Below, in pieces: positions 1-5,860 of a stretch of 7,850 nt of DNA. The translations under genes and the position numbers were made by a program. Position 1 is the first letter of the stretch. Each line of letters starts with the position of its first letter. A model generated the notes under the pieces. It did not search any database. It was not told the DNA's origin and was given only the letters and a program-made list of their open reading frames with translations. The stretch is from NCBI GenBank assembly GCA_036555515.1, contig DATBLC010000099.1:1-7850 (forward strand), given 5' to 3'. The stretch is from DATACQ01 sp036555515. GTDB lineage: Bacteria; Desulfobacterota; Binatia; UBA9968.

Positions 1-216
1 ATTGAGACCATCCTTACCACTGCACCCGGCAACGGCGCGGCCATCGGCGGACTGAAAGTCGTTACCGCGCAGGGTTGGTTCGCCGCACGCCCTTCCGGTA
101 CGGAAGACGTCTACAAGCTTTACGCGGAAAGCTTTCGCGGCAGCGAGCACTTGCGGCGCATTCAGGAAGAAGCCCAAGCGCTGATTAGCAACGCGCTGGC
201 AGGAGTCATGCGATGA
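1..216 (+). CDS. pgm: Phosphoglucomutase, C-terminal fragment (5' end outside window)
   Basis: This is the last 71 codons and the stop of an open frame that enters from the left edge. The enzyme interconverts glucose 1-phosphate and glucose 6-phosphate in the cytoplasm, joining glycogen, sucrose or sugar-nucleotide metabolism to glycolysis. Visible here is the C-terminal phosphate-binding domain (domain 4): the stretch GWFAARPSGTEDVYKLYAES contains the RPSGTE loop that grips the substrate phosphate. The following helix (about residues 43-71 of the fragment) ends in VMR, close to where E. coli Pgm ends. The wording 'KVVT..GWFAARPSGTEDxYK' is that of the alpha-D-glucose-specific Pgm type, rather than the ManB/phosphomannomutase or GlmM types. 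The active-site serine and metal loop lie upstream of the window. It precedes the sugar phosphatase by 79 bases on the same strand, so it may be the entry enzyme of the phosphoketolase operon. Family assignment is firm; exact substrate range is less so because only one domain is seen. Confidence 0.88.
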   Translation: METILTTAPGNGAAIGGLKVVTAQGWFAARPSGTEDVYKLYAESFRGSEHLRRIQEEAQALISNALAGVMR

Positions 217-295
217 AGCAGGAAGCGTCTGTGACGACAGCTCTGCTCCGCAAAATCTCAGTTATACCGAATGAACGTGAGTCACGGAGATGAAT
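217..295 (+). other. Intergenic gap, pgm to sugar phosphatase
   Basis: These 79 bases carry no gene. A very short potential stem (CTGT at 229-232 with ACAG at 237-240 around a GACG loop) is too weak to call a terminator, and no T-run follows it. I see no convincing -35/-10 pair, although 'TTATAC' at 262-267 is AT-richer than its surroundings. Read-through from pgm is therefore plausible. Confidence 0.5.
286..289 (+). promoter_or_regulatory. Ribosome binding site GGAG that decides the phosphatase start
   Basis: Two in-frame ATG codons lie at 290 and 296. GGAG at 286-289 directly abuts the first, leaving no spacer, but sits six bases before the second, which is ideal. The start at 296 (MPIQQVYLARHGE) is therefore preferred. 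Confidence 0.7.
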
Positions 296-874
296 ATGCC
301 GATCCAGCAAGTGTATCTCGCCCGGCATGGCGAAACGGAGTGGAGTTTAAGCGGGCAGCACACCGGCATCACCGATATCCCGCTCACAGAGAATGGCCGA
401 AACCTCGCGAAACGGTTGGCGCCGGTGTTAGCGACAGAGAGGTTCGCGCTGGTTTTGACGAGCCCGCTCGAGCGCGCGCGGAAGACTTGCGAGTTAGCCG
501 GTCTCGGCGCGCACGCAGAAATCGATCGTGATCTCATGGAATGGAACTATGGCGAATGCGAAGGCTTGACTCCGAAACAGATCGATGCGCAGGCGCCCGG
601 CTGGATGCTTTTTAGCGACGGCTGTCCCGGTGGCGAAAGTCCAGAGCAGGTTGGCGCCCGTGCGGATCGTGTGATCGCAAAAGTCCGTGCGGTGGAAGGG
701 CATGTCGCGCTTTTTGCGCACGGCCATATTTTCAGAGTCTTTGCCGCTCGGTGGCTCGGCCTTCCGGCCACGGCGGGATGTCACTTCCTGCTCGATACAG
801 CAACGCTCAGCATCCTGAGCTACTACCGAAATTTGCCGGCTATAAGGCGGTGGAACGCCATGCTCATGCCATAG
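296..874 (+). CDS. Histidine phosphatase family sugar phosphatase, Shb17-like (probable sedoheptulose-bisphosphatase)
   Basis: A 192-residue cytoplasmic protein of the histidine phosphatase (phosphoglycerate mutase-like) superfamily. The N-terminal RHGE motif holds the phosphate-accepting histidine (R10-H11-G12-E13). Other active-site elements are SPLERARKT (56-64), the acidic MEWNYGECEG (81-90, likely proton donor E82) and the second histidine in FAHGH (140-144). There is no signal peptide or membrane segment. Several stretches match what I recall of yeast Shb17, a sedoheptulose 1,7-bisphosphatase: EWSxSGQxTGxTDxPLT near the N-terminus, LxEWxYGxxEG, WxxxxDGCxxGE, FAHGHxxRxFAAxWxGL, and FLLD (164-167) followed by LSY. 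It is shorter than yeast Shb17 (about 270 residues), lacking the insert before FLLD and the tail. Lying between pgm and an aldolase that could make sedoheptulose bisphosphate, it may supply the phosphatase step of a phosphoketolase cycle. Alternatives are a general sugar-phosphate or acid phosphatase, or a fructose-1,6-bisphosphatase activity. A phosphoglycerate mutase is less likely, because the protein is short and the motifs around RHGE are of the Shb17 type. Confidence 0.85.
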   Translation: MPIQQVYLARHGETEWSLSGQHTGITDIPLTENGRNLAKRLAPVLATERFALVLTSPLERARKTCELAGLGAHAEIDRDLMEWNYGECEGLTPKQIDAQAPGWMLFSDGCPGGESPEQVGARADRVIAKVRAVEGHVALFAHGHIFRVFAARWLGLPATAGCHFLLDTATLSILSYYRNLPAIRRWNAMLMP

Positions 875-898
875 GAGCAGTTGGAGAAACTCTCACCA

Positions 899-948
899 AC
901 CCCCTCCTTCCTCCTCCACCGGTTTTGCGGGGAGGAATGAGGTGGGGG
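899..948 (+). repeat. Imperfect C-rich/G-rich palindrome (REP-like intergenic hairpin)
   Basis: The C-rich arm runs CCCCC (900-904), CC (906-907), TTCCTCC (908-914). It pairs with GGAGGAA (931-937), GG (941-942), GGGGG (944-948), leaving one T-T mismatch and a TGA bulge, around a 16-base loop (915-930). That is about 14 base pairs. No T-run follows, so it is not a classical intrinsic terminator. Its look (CTCACC-CCCTCC arm, G-rich arm ending GAGGTGGGGG) resembles dispersed palindromic elements seen between genes in many proteobacteria. It lies between the phosphatase stop and the aldolase ribosome binding site and could stabilise or attenuate the transcript. Copy number elsewhere in the genome is unknown. 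Confidence 0.55.
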
Positions 949-970
949 CATTTCGTGGTGAATCAAATTC

Positions 971-977
971 AAGGAGG
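971..977 (+). promoter_or_regulatory. Strong ribosome binding site AAGGAGG before the aldolase
   Basis: A near-perfect anti-16S match ends six bases before ATG 984. It fixes the aldolase start there, rather than at the in-frame ATG at 942, which falls inside the palindrome and has no matching site. It is the strongest ribosome binding site in the window. Confidence 0.85.
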
Positions 978-983
978 ATTTGT

Positions 984-2015
984 ATGACCATTACTGATTT
1001 AGCAGGTACCGCGCAGGCCCTTGTTGCCGGCGGGAAAGGCATATTGGCGGCCGACGAGACTCCAGGGACCCTGACAAGACGCCTCGACGCTCTCACGATC
1101 GAATCGACGCCGGATAGCCGACGAGCCTACCGCGAGATGTTCTTCACCACCCCCGGGATCGCTGAGTTCATCAGCGGCGTCATCATGCAAGATGAGACGA
1201 TCCGCCAAAAAAGCTCGACGGGAATAGCGCTGGCCGATCTGCTCGCACTGCAGGGAATCATCCCCGGCATCAAAGTCGATAACGGCGCAAAATCGCTCGC
1301 CGGCTCGCCGGGAGAAAACATTACTGAAGGACTCGACGGCCTACGCGAGCGCCTCAAGGAGTATCGGGACATGGGCGCGCGCTTCGCGAAATGGCGGGCG
1401 GTGATCGCCGTGAGCGACACGTTGCCGAGCGCGATTTGCGTGAAGGTGAACGCACACGCGCTCGCTCGCTATGCCGCCCTTTGCCAGGAGCAGGACGTGG
1501 TGCCTATCGTCGAGCCCGAGGTGTTGATGGACGGATCGCACACGATCGAGCGTTGTGAAGAAGTCACCGGCAATGTTTTGCACGCGGTATTCAATGCGCT
1601 GTTCGAGCAGAAGGTTTACCTGGAAGGCATGCTGCTCAAACCGAATATGGTGATCTCGGGGATCAAGTGCGAGCGGCAGGCATCCGTCAAAGAAGTCGCG
1701 CTTGCTACAGTGCGCTGTCTACGCCGGCATGTGCCCGCCGCGGTTCCCGGGATCGTCTTCTTGTCAGGCGGCCAAAACCATCTCGTCGCCACGGCGCATC
1801 TCAGCGCCATCAATCAGATCGAGGAACCAAGGCGCTGGACGCTCAGTTTTTCGTATGGGCGCGCATTACAGGACGAAGCGCTCAGGGCTTGGCGTGGAAA
1901 GAGCGAAAATCTGAAAGCTGGCCAGCGAGCTTTTTATCATCGGGCCAAGTGCGACAGCGCAGCCGCCCTGGGCAAATACACCGAGTCCATGGAAAGCGAG
2001 CCAGCGTCAGCTTGA
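984..2015 (+). CDS. Class I fructose-bisphosphate aldolase (Schiff-base type)
   Basis: A 343-residue enzyme that reversibly splits fructose 1,6-bisphosphate into dihydroxyacetone phosphate and glyceraldehyde 3-phosphate. Class I aldolases also condense dihydroxyacetone phosphate with erythrose 4-phosphate to give sedoheptulose 1,7-bisphosphate. It is the eukaryote-like (rabbit muscle) type, not the zinc class II type or the DhnA-like archaeal type. Counterparts of the muscle catalytic residues are all present, offset by 9-10: D24 in ILAADET (muscle D33), K97 in GIKVDNGA (K107), K136 in FAKWRA (K146), E177 and E179 in VEPEV (E187, E189), and the Schiff-base lysine K219 in LLKPNM (K229). FLSGGQ and the FSYGRALQ phosphate-binding region follow. 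The C-terminus stops soon after GKYT and lacks the long tail with terminal tyrosine found in vertebrate enzymes, as is usual in bacteria. The start at 984 follows from the AAGGAGG six bases upstream. Set between a sugar phosphatase and phosphoketolase, it probably works in carbon rearrangement. The symbol varies between genomes (fba, fbaB, fda), so none is given. Confidence 0.96.
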   Translation: MTITDLAGTAQALVAGGKGILAADETPGTLTRRLDALTIESTPDSRRAYREMFFTTPGIAEFISGVIMQDETIRQKSSTGIALADLLALQGIIPGIKVDNGAKSLAGSPGENITEGLDGLRERLKEYRDMGARFAKWRAVIAVSDTLPSAICVKVNAHALARYAALCQEQDVVPIVEPEVLMDGSHTIERCEEVTGNVLHAVFNALFEQKVYLEGMLLKPNMVISGIKCERQASVKEVALATVRCLRRHVPAAVPGIVFLSGGQNHLVATAHLSAINQIEEPRRWTLSFSYGRALQDEALRAWRGKSENLKAGQRAFYHRAKCDSAAALGKYTESMESEPASA

Positions 2016-2102
2016 AGCAAGATACACCACAAAAGACCCAGTACGAAGGAAAGAATTAGAAAGAAATAAGTGGCGGCAACGCCACAAACCGAGATCAGGG
2101 AA
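2016..2102 (+). other. Intergenic leader between aldolase and phosphoketolase
   Basis: This spacer is A- and purine-rich (for example GAAGGAAAGAATTAGAAAGAAATAAG at about 2045-2070, given here only as a composition note) and stands out from the GC-rich genes around it. It contains the tight hairpin at 2070-2085. No clear -35/-10 pair is visible. The low GC would suit an unstructured leader that keeps the xfp translation start accessible. Confidence 0.5.
2070..2085 (+). promoter_or_regulatory. Perfect 6-bp hairpin with GCAA tetraloop upstream of xfp
   Basis: GTGGCG (2070-2075) and CGCCAC (2080-2085) are exact inverted copies around GCAA (2076-2079), a GNRA tetraloop that gives unusually stable RNA hairpins. 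It lies 17 bases before the xfp Shine-Dalgarno. No U-run follows on the plus strand, so it does not look like a terminator of the aldolase transcript. A processing, stability or protein-binding role is possible. A chance occurrence cannot be excluded. Confidence 0.5.
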
Positions 2103-2108
2103 AAGGAG
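2103..2108 (+). promoter_or_regulatory. Ribosome binding site AAGGAG before xfp
   Basis: AAGGAG ends six bases before ATG 2115 and sets the phosphoketolase start there. The upstream in-frame GTG at 2070 is the first base triplet of the hairpin and has no Shine-Dalgarno of its own. Confidence 0.85.
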
Positions 2109-2114
2109 TTTTAC

Positions 2115-4562
2115 ATGAACGAACGAACACACGAAATCGAACGTTATGCCAGGCCAGCCGCAGGGCAACCTGAAGCACAAAAAACGAAGGATGCAAGGCA
2201 AAATCCATTAAGCGACAAAGAACTAGAACTGATGAACGCCTATTGGCGGGCGTGCAATTACCTTTCGGTGGGCATGATTTATCTTAAGGACAATCCGCTG
2301 CTGAAAGAGCCCGTGAAGCCTGAACACGTGAAGCACCGGCTGCTCGGCCACTGGGGCGCTAGCCCGGCGCTGTCCTTTACTTGGGTGCATCTCAACCGGA
2401 TGATTGTCAAGCATGATCTTGACGTGATCTTTGTCGCCGGGCCGGGCCACGGCGCGCCGGGGGTTTTGGGGCCGGCGTATCTCGAAGGCACCTATTCGGA
2501 AATCTATCCGGACAAGAGCGAAGACGCCGAAGGGATGCAGAAGTTTTTCAAGCAGTTCTCATTTCCCGGACATATTGGGAGCCACGTTACCCCGGAAACG
2601 CCCGGCTCCATCCATGAGGGCGGCGAGCTCGGCTATAGCCTGTCCCATGCCTACGGCATGGCGCTCGACAATCCCGATTTGATCGTCGCCTGCGTGGTGG
2701 GCGACGGAGAGGCGGAGACCGGGCCGCTTGCCACCGCGTGGCACTCGAACAAGTTTATCAATCCGGTGCGCGACGGCGCGGTGCTGCCGGTTCTAAACTT
2801 GAACGGCTACAAGATCGCCAATCCAACCATCCTTTCGCGGATCAGCCACGAAGAGTTGGAGGCGTTGTTCGTCGGCTACGGCTACAAGCCTTATTTCGTC
2901 GAAGGCGACGATCCGACCGAGATGCATCAAGAGATGGCGGCGACGTTGGAGGAAGCGATCGGCGAGATCCGCGCCCAGCAGAAAACCGCGCGCGAGTCGA
3001 ACAAAGCCTTCCGGCCGCGCTGGCCGATGATCGTGCTCCGCTCGCCCAAGGGTTGGACCGGACCGAAAGAGATTAGAGGACACAAAGTGGAAGGTTCCTG
3101 GCGCTCGCACCAGGTGCCGTTCTCCGACGTGCGCGACAATCCGGCGAACCTAAAGCTCCTGGAACACTGGATGCGCAGCTACAAGCCCGAGGAGCTGTTC
3201 GATACAGGCGGCAAGTTGATTCCCGAACTCAAGGCGCTGGCGCCTAAAGGGAATCGGCGCCTGAGTGCCAATCCCCATACCAACGGCGGGCTCTTGCGCA
3301 AAGAGCTCAAGCTTCCCGACTTCCGTAAGTACGCCGTTGAGGTAGCCTCGCGCGGCACGATGGAATACGAAAACACCAAGCCCCTCGGCGAATACTTGCG
3401 CGACGTGATGAAGAACAACATGTCGAGCTTCCGCGTCTTCGGCCCGGACGAAACTGCCTCCAACCGGTTACAGGCGATTTACGAAGCGAGCAAAAAGACC
3501 TGGATGGCGGATATGCTGGCGGAGGACGCTGACGGTGGCGAACTCTCGCGCGATGGCCGTGTCATGGAAATGCTATCCGAGCACACATTGCTCGGGTGGT
3601 TGGAAGGTTACCTGCTTACCGGGCGGCACGGTTTTTTTCACACCTATGAGGCTTTTGCTCACGTCATCGATTCGATGTTCAACCAGCACGCCAAGTGGCT
3701 GGACATCTGTAAGAACCATGTGCCGTGGCGCGTCTCGGTTGCTTCCGAGAACATCCTGCTTTCGTCCACGGTCTGGCGCCAGGACCACAATGGCTTTTCT
3801 CACCAGGATCCCGGGTTTATCGATCTGGTTACAAACAAGGGGCCATCGGTCACGCGAATCTACCTGCCGCCCGATGCCAATACGCTATTGGCCGTCGCCG
3901 ATCACTGCCTGCGCAGCACCGACTGCATCAACGTCATCGTTGCCGATAAACAGAAGCATTTGCAGTTTGCCACCATAGACGAGGCGATCATTCACTGCGC
4001 CAAGGGCATCGGCATTTGGGCTCGGGCGAGCACGGACGCCGGCGAGGAGCCGGACGTGGTTCTGGCTTCCTGCGGCGATGTCGCTACCTTGGAGGCGTTG
4101 GCCGCAGCCGCGATTTTGCGCGAGCGGACGCCGGATCTGAAGCTTCGCTTCGTAAACGTCGTGGATCTCTTTAAGGTGCAGCCGGCATCCGAGCATCCGC
4201 ACGGTTCAACGGAGCGCGAGTTCGACAGCCTGTTCACCACGGACAAGCCGATCATCTTTAACTTTCACGGCTATCCCTGGCTCATCCACAAACTCTCATA
4301 CCGTTTCAAGGGGCACGAAAACATGCACGTGCGTGGCTACAAGGAAAAGGGCAACATCAATACTCCGCTCGAGCTGGCGATGCTGAATGAAACCTCGCGT
4401 TTCCATCTAGTGATCGACGTAATCGATCGGGTGCCAAAGCTCCGCACGAAGGCCGCGCATTTAAAAGAGGAGATGAAGAACGCAATTATCGAAAATTTGC
4501 GCTACGCGCACGACCAGGGTACGGACCGGCCGGAGCTAGCCAACTGGGTGTGGCCGTACTAG
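2115..4562 (+). CDS. xfp: Phosphoketolase (xylulose 5-phosphate / fructose 6-phosphate)
   Basis: An 815-residue thiamine-diphosphate enzyme. It cleaves xylulose 5-phosphate, and in many family members fructose 6-phosphate, with phosphate to give acetyl phosphate plus glyceraldehyde 3-phosphate or erythrose 4-phosphate. The order is the normal one: a pyrophosphate-binding N-terminal domain (about 30-400), a pyrimidine-binding middle domain (about 415-610) and a C-terminal domain (about 620-815). Visible active-site motifs are GHWGASP (H79), GPGHG (H112), PGSIHEGGELGY (H167), the diphosphate/metal motif GDGEAETG (D197) with a downstream NLNGYKIANPTI, SEHTLLGWLEGYLLTGRHG containing the likely cofactor-activating E489, and QDHNGFSHQDPG (H563). 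The length is typical of the family (about 790-825). The first 30 or so residues (to about Q34) are hydrophilic, variable and less GC-rich in codon use. ackA follows after 77 bases and has long been linked to xfp, since acetate kinase consumes the acetyl phosphate. Donor preference (xylulose versus fructose phosphate) cannot be read from the sequence with certainty. Confidence 0.97.
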   Translation: MNERTHEIERYARPAAGQPEAQKTKDARQNPLSDKELELMNAYWRACNYLSVGMIYLKDNPLLKEPVKPEHVKHRLLGHWGASPALSFTWVHLNRMIVKHDLDVIFVAGPGHGAPGVLGPAYLEGTYSEIYPDKSEDAEGMQKFFKQFSFPGHIGSHVTPETPGSIHEGGELGYSLSHAYGMALDNPDLIVACVVGDGEAETGPLATAWHSNKFINPVRDGAVLPVLNLNGYKIANPTILSRISHEELEALFVGYGYKPYFVEGDDPTEMHQEMAATLEEAIGEIRAQQKTARESNKAFRPRWPMIVLRSPKGWTGPKEIRGHKVEGSWRSHQVPFSDVRDNPANLKLLEHWMRSYKPEELFDTGGKLIPELKALAPKGNRRLSANPHTNGGLLRKELKLPDFRKYAVEVASRGTMEYENTKPLGEYLRDVMKNNMSSFRVFGPDETASNRLQAIYEASKKTWMADMLAEDADGGELSRDGRVMEMLSEHTLLGWLEGYLLTGRHGFFHTYEAFAHVIDSMFNQHAKWLDICKNHVPWRVSVASENILLSSTVWRQDHNGFSHQDPGFIDLVTNKGPSVTRIYLPPDANTLLAVADHCLRSTDCINVIVADKQKHLQFATIDEAIIHCAKGIGIWARASTDAGEEPDVVLASCGDVATLEALAAAAILRERTPDLKLRFVNVVDLFKVQPASEHPHGSTEREFDSLFTTDKPIIFNFHGYPWLIHKLSYRFKGHENMHVRGYKEKGNINTPLELAMLNETSRFHLVIDVIDRVPKLRTKAAHLKEEMKNAIIENLRYAHDQGTDRPELANWVWPY

Positions 4563-4639
4563 CGAGGAGAGAGGGTCCAGTGCCAAGTAACAAGGAACGA
4601 GTGGCAAACCCGCGGTCGTAGAGCTTTGAGGCGGGACTC
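4563..4639 (+). other. Intergenic gap, xfp to ackA
   Basis: This 77-base spacer starts with a purine run (GAGGAGAGAGGG, 4564-4575). It also holds a small inverted repeat, TGCCA (4581-4585) with TGGCA (4602-4606), and a second one, CCCGC (4609-4613) with GCGGG (4631-4635). The second repeat overlaps the last base of the ackA Shine-Dalgarno and could partly mask it. Neither stem exceeds five base pairs, and there is no T-run, so no terminator is called. Confidence 0.45.
4628..4631 (+). promoter_or_regulatory. Modest ribosome binding site GAGG before ackA
   Basis: GAGG ends eight bases before ATG 4640. It is weaker than the sites before the aldolase and xfp genes. No other in-frame start lies between it and the stop codon TAG at 4619, so the ackA start is secure. 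Confidence 0.6.
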
Positions 4640-5824
4640 ATGTCCGACGCTTTGCTTGTACTCGATGCCGGTTCGTCGAGCCTCAAGTTTTCTGTCTTCC
4701 TCGATGAAGAAGCGCCGCAGCCGCTGCTGCGCGGCCAGCTCGAAGGGCTGCTGACGCAACCGCGTTTCGTTGCTCGCAATGACACTGCCGTCGTCGGCGA
4801 GAAGGAGTGGCCGTCCGGCACCAAGCTCGGGCAAGAAGACGCCATCGATTTTCTTTTTACGTGGGGCCGGGGTGGCGCGCTGGGCGTACACCAGATCGTG
4901 GCCGCAGGGCATCGCGTTGTGCATGGGGGCATGAAGTTCACCGCGCCGGTGCTCGTCGACGCATCGATCTTGGCGGAGCTGGAAGCGCTGGTCCCGCTGG
5001 CGCCTTTGCACCAGCCGCACAATGTGGCCGCGATCAAAGCAGTAGCCAAGATGGCTCCGGTTCTCCCGCAGGTTGCGTGCTTCGACACCGCGTTTCACCG
5101 GACGCAGTCAAAAGTTGCGGACGTCTTCGCCTTGCCGCGTCGCTTCATCGAAGAAGGCGTGCGCCGCTACGGCTTTCATGGCCTGTCCTACGAATACATC
5201 GCTTCGGTGCTGCCGGCGCTCGATCGCCGCGCTGCCGAAGGGCGCGCCGTGGTTGCGCACCTGGGCAACGGCGCCAGCATGTGCGCGATGAGCAACGGTC
5301 GGAGCATCGCAACGACGATGAGTTTCACGGCTTTGGACGGGCTCATGATGGGCACCCGTTGCGGCGCCATCGACGCCGGCGTGCTGCTTTACCTGCTCGA
5401 TCGGCACGGCATGGACCCCCGCTCCCTGCAGGAACTGCTTTACGAAGAATCGGGATTGCCCGGAGTCTCAAGAATTTCCAGCGACATGCGGACGCTGCTA
5501 GCGAGTTCAGAGCCGACTGCCGCCGAGGCGATCGAACTATTCGTCTACCGCATCAAACGGGAGCTCGGCTCGCTCGCGGCAGCTCTCGGCGGACTCGACA
5601 CATTGGTGTTCACGGGCGGCATCGGCGAAAACGCGGCTTCCATCCGTGCCCGCGTATGTGAGGACGCGAGTTGGCTTGGACTGAAACTCGATGAGGGCGC
5701 CAACGCATCAGGCGGTCCGTGCATCAGCCGCAAGGGAAGCCGCGTCTCGGCATGGGTGATACCTACGAATGAGGAATTAATGATTGCGCTGCACACGCGG
5801 CGCCTGCTCGGCTCGAGGATTTGA
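4640..5824 (+). CDS. ackA: Acetate kinase
   Basis: A 394-residue cytoplasmic kinase of the ASKHA fold that converts acetyl phosphate and ADP into acetate and ATP (reversible). The family signatures appear in order: LVLDAGSSSLKF (7-18), GHRVVHGG with R92, FDTAFHRT with D149, YGFHGLSYEY with H180, HLGNGAS, the long MMGTRCGAIDAG block with R240, VFTGGIGENA and the C-terminal TNEEL with E378. These correspond to the catalytic and nucleotide-binding residues of the Methanosarcina thermophila enzyme (R91, D148, H180, R241, E384). The length matches the usual 390-410. One oddity is aspartate at position 9, where acetate kinases normally have asparagine (LNxGSSSLK). It follows xfp, with no phosphotransacetylase gene between, so the acetyl phosphate made by Xfp is probably turned straight into ATP and acetate. 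Propionate kinase activity is an alternative, but the neighbourhood argues for acetate. Confidence 0.95.
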   Translation: MSDALLVLDAGSSSLKFSVFLDEEAPQPLLRGQLEGLLTQPRFVARNDTAVVGEKEWPSGTKLGQEDAIDFLFTWGRGGALGVHQIVAAGHRVVHGGMKFTAPVLVDASILAELEALVPLAPLHQPHNVAAIKAVAKMAPVLPQVACFDTAFHRTQSKVADVFALPRRFIEEGVRRYGFHGLSYEYIASVLPALDRRAAEGRAVVAHLGNGASMCAMSNGRSIATTMSFTALDGLMMGTRCGAIDAGVLLYLLDRHGMDPRSLQELLYEESGLPGVSRISSDMRTLLASSEPTAAEAIELFVYRIKRELGSLAAALGGLDTLVFTGGIGENAASIRARVCEDASWLGLKLDEGANASGGPCISRKGSRVSAWVIPTNEELMIALHTRRLLGSRI

Positions 5825-5846
5825 ACGATCGAGGCGCCGCGGCCAC

Positions 5847-5850
5847 AGGA
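5847..5850 (+). promoter_or_regulatory. Weak ribosome binding site AGGA before tkt
   Basis: AGGA lies ten bases before ATG 5861 in a gap of only 36 bases after the ackA stop. The short spacing suggests translational coupling or at least a shared transcript with ackA. No better in-frame start is seen: the protein aligns with transketolases from its first helix onward. Confidence 0.5.
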
Positions 5851-5860
5851 TGCCGAAACG

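Noticed and set aside
229..240. CTGT-GACG-ACAG mini-stem after pgm as a terminator
   Set aside because: The stem is only four base pairs with no U-run behind it.
271..531. Plus-strand 86-codon open frame starting ATGAACGTGAGTC, ahead of and overlapping the phosphatase gene
   Set aside because: It overlaps the phosphatase in another frame, has an arginine-rich composition typical of shadow frames in GC-rich DNA, and has no family motif.
899..948. Palindrome as a rho-independent terminator
   Set aside because: The stem is stable, but the 3' side continues CATTTCGTGG with no T-tract, so it is treated as a repeat or mRNA structure.
942..983. Upstream ATG at 942 as the aldolase start
   Set aside because: It would add 14 residues encoded partly by the palindrome, has no proper ribosome binding site, and would place AAGGAGG inside the coding region. 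ATG 984 is better.
2070..2114. GTG at 2070 as an upstream start for phosphoketolase
   Set aside because: It lies in the hairpin, has no Shine-Dalgarno at a useful distance, and AAGGAG at 2103-2108 points to ATG 2115.
4486..5098. Long minus-strand open frames opposite the ackA start and the xfp end
   Set aside because: These are antisense shadows of two clearly assigned genes. Their translations are rich in Ser/Ala/Arg without domains and span the intergenic gap only because no stop happens to occur.
4807..5661. 284-codon plus-strand open frame inside ackA
   Set aside because: It is an out-of-frame reading of ackA, very rich in Arg, Ala and Gly, with no recognisable motif. It is a GC-rich shadow.
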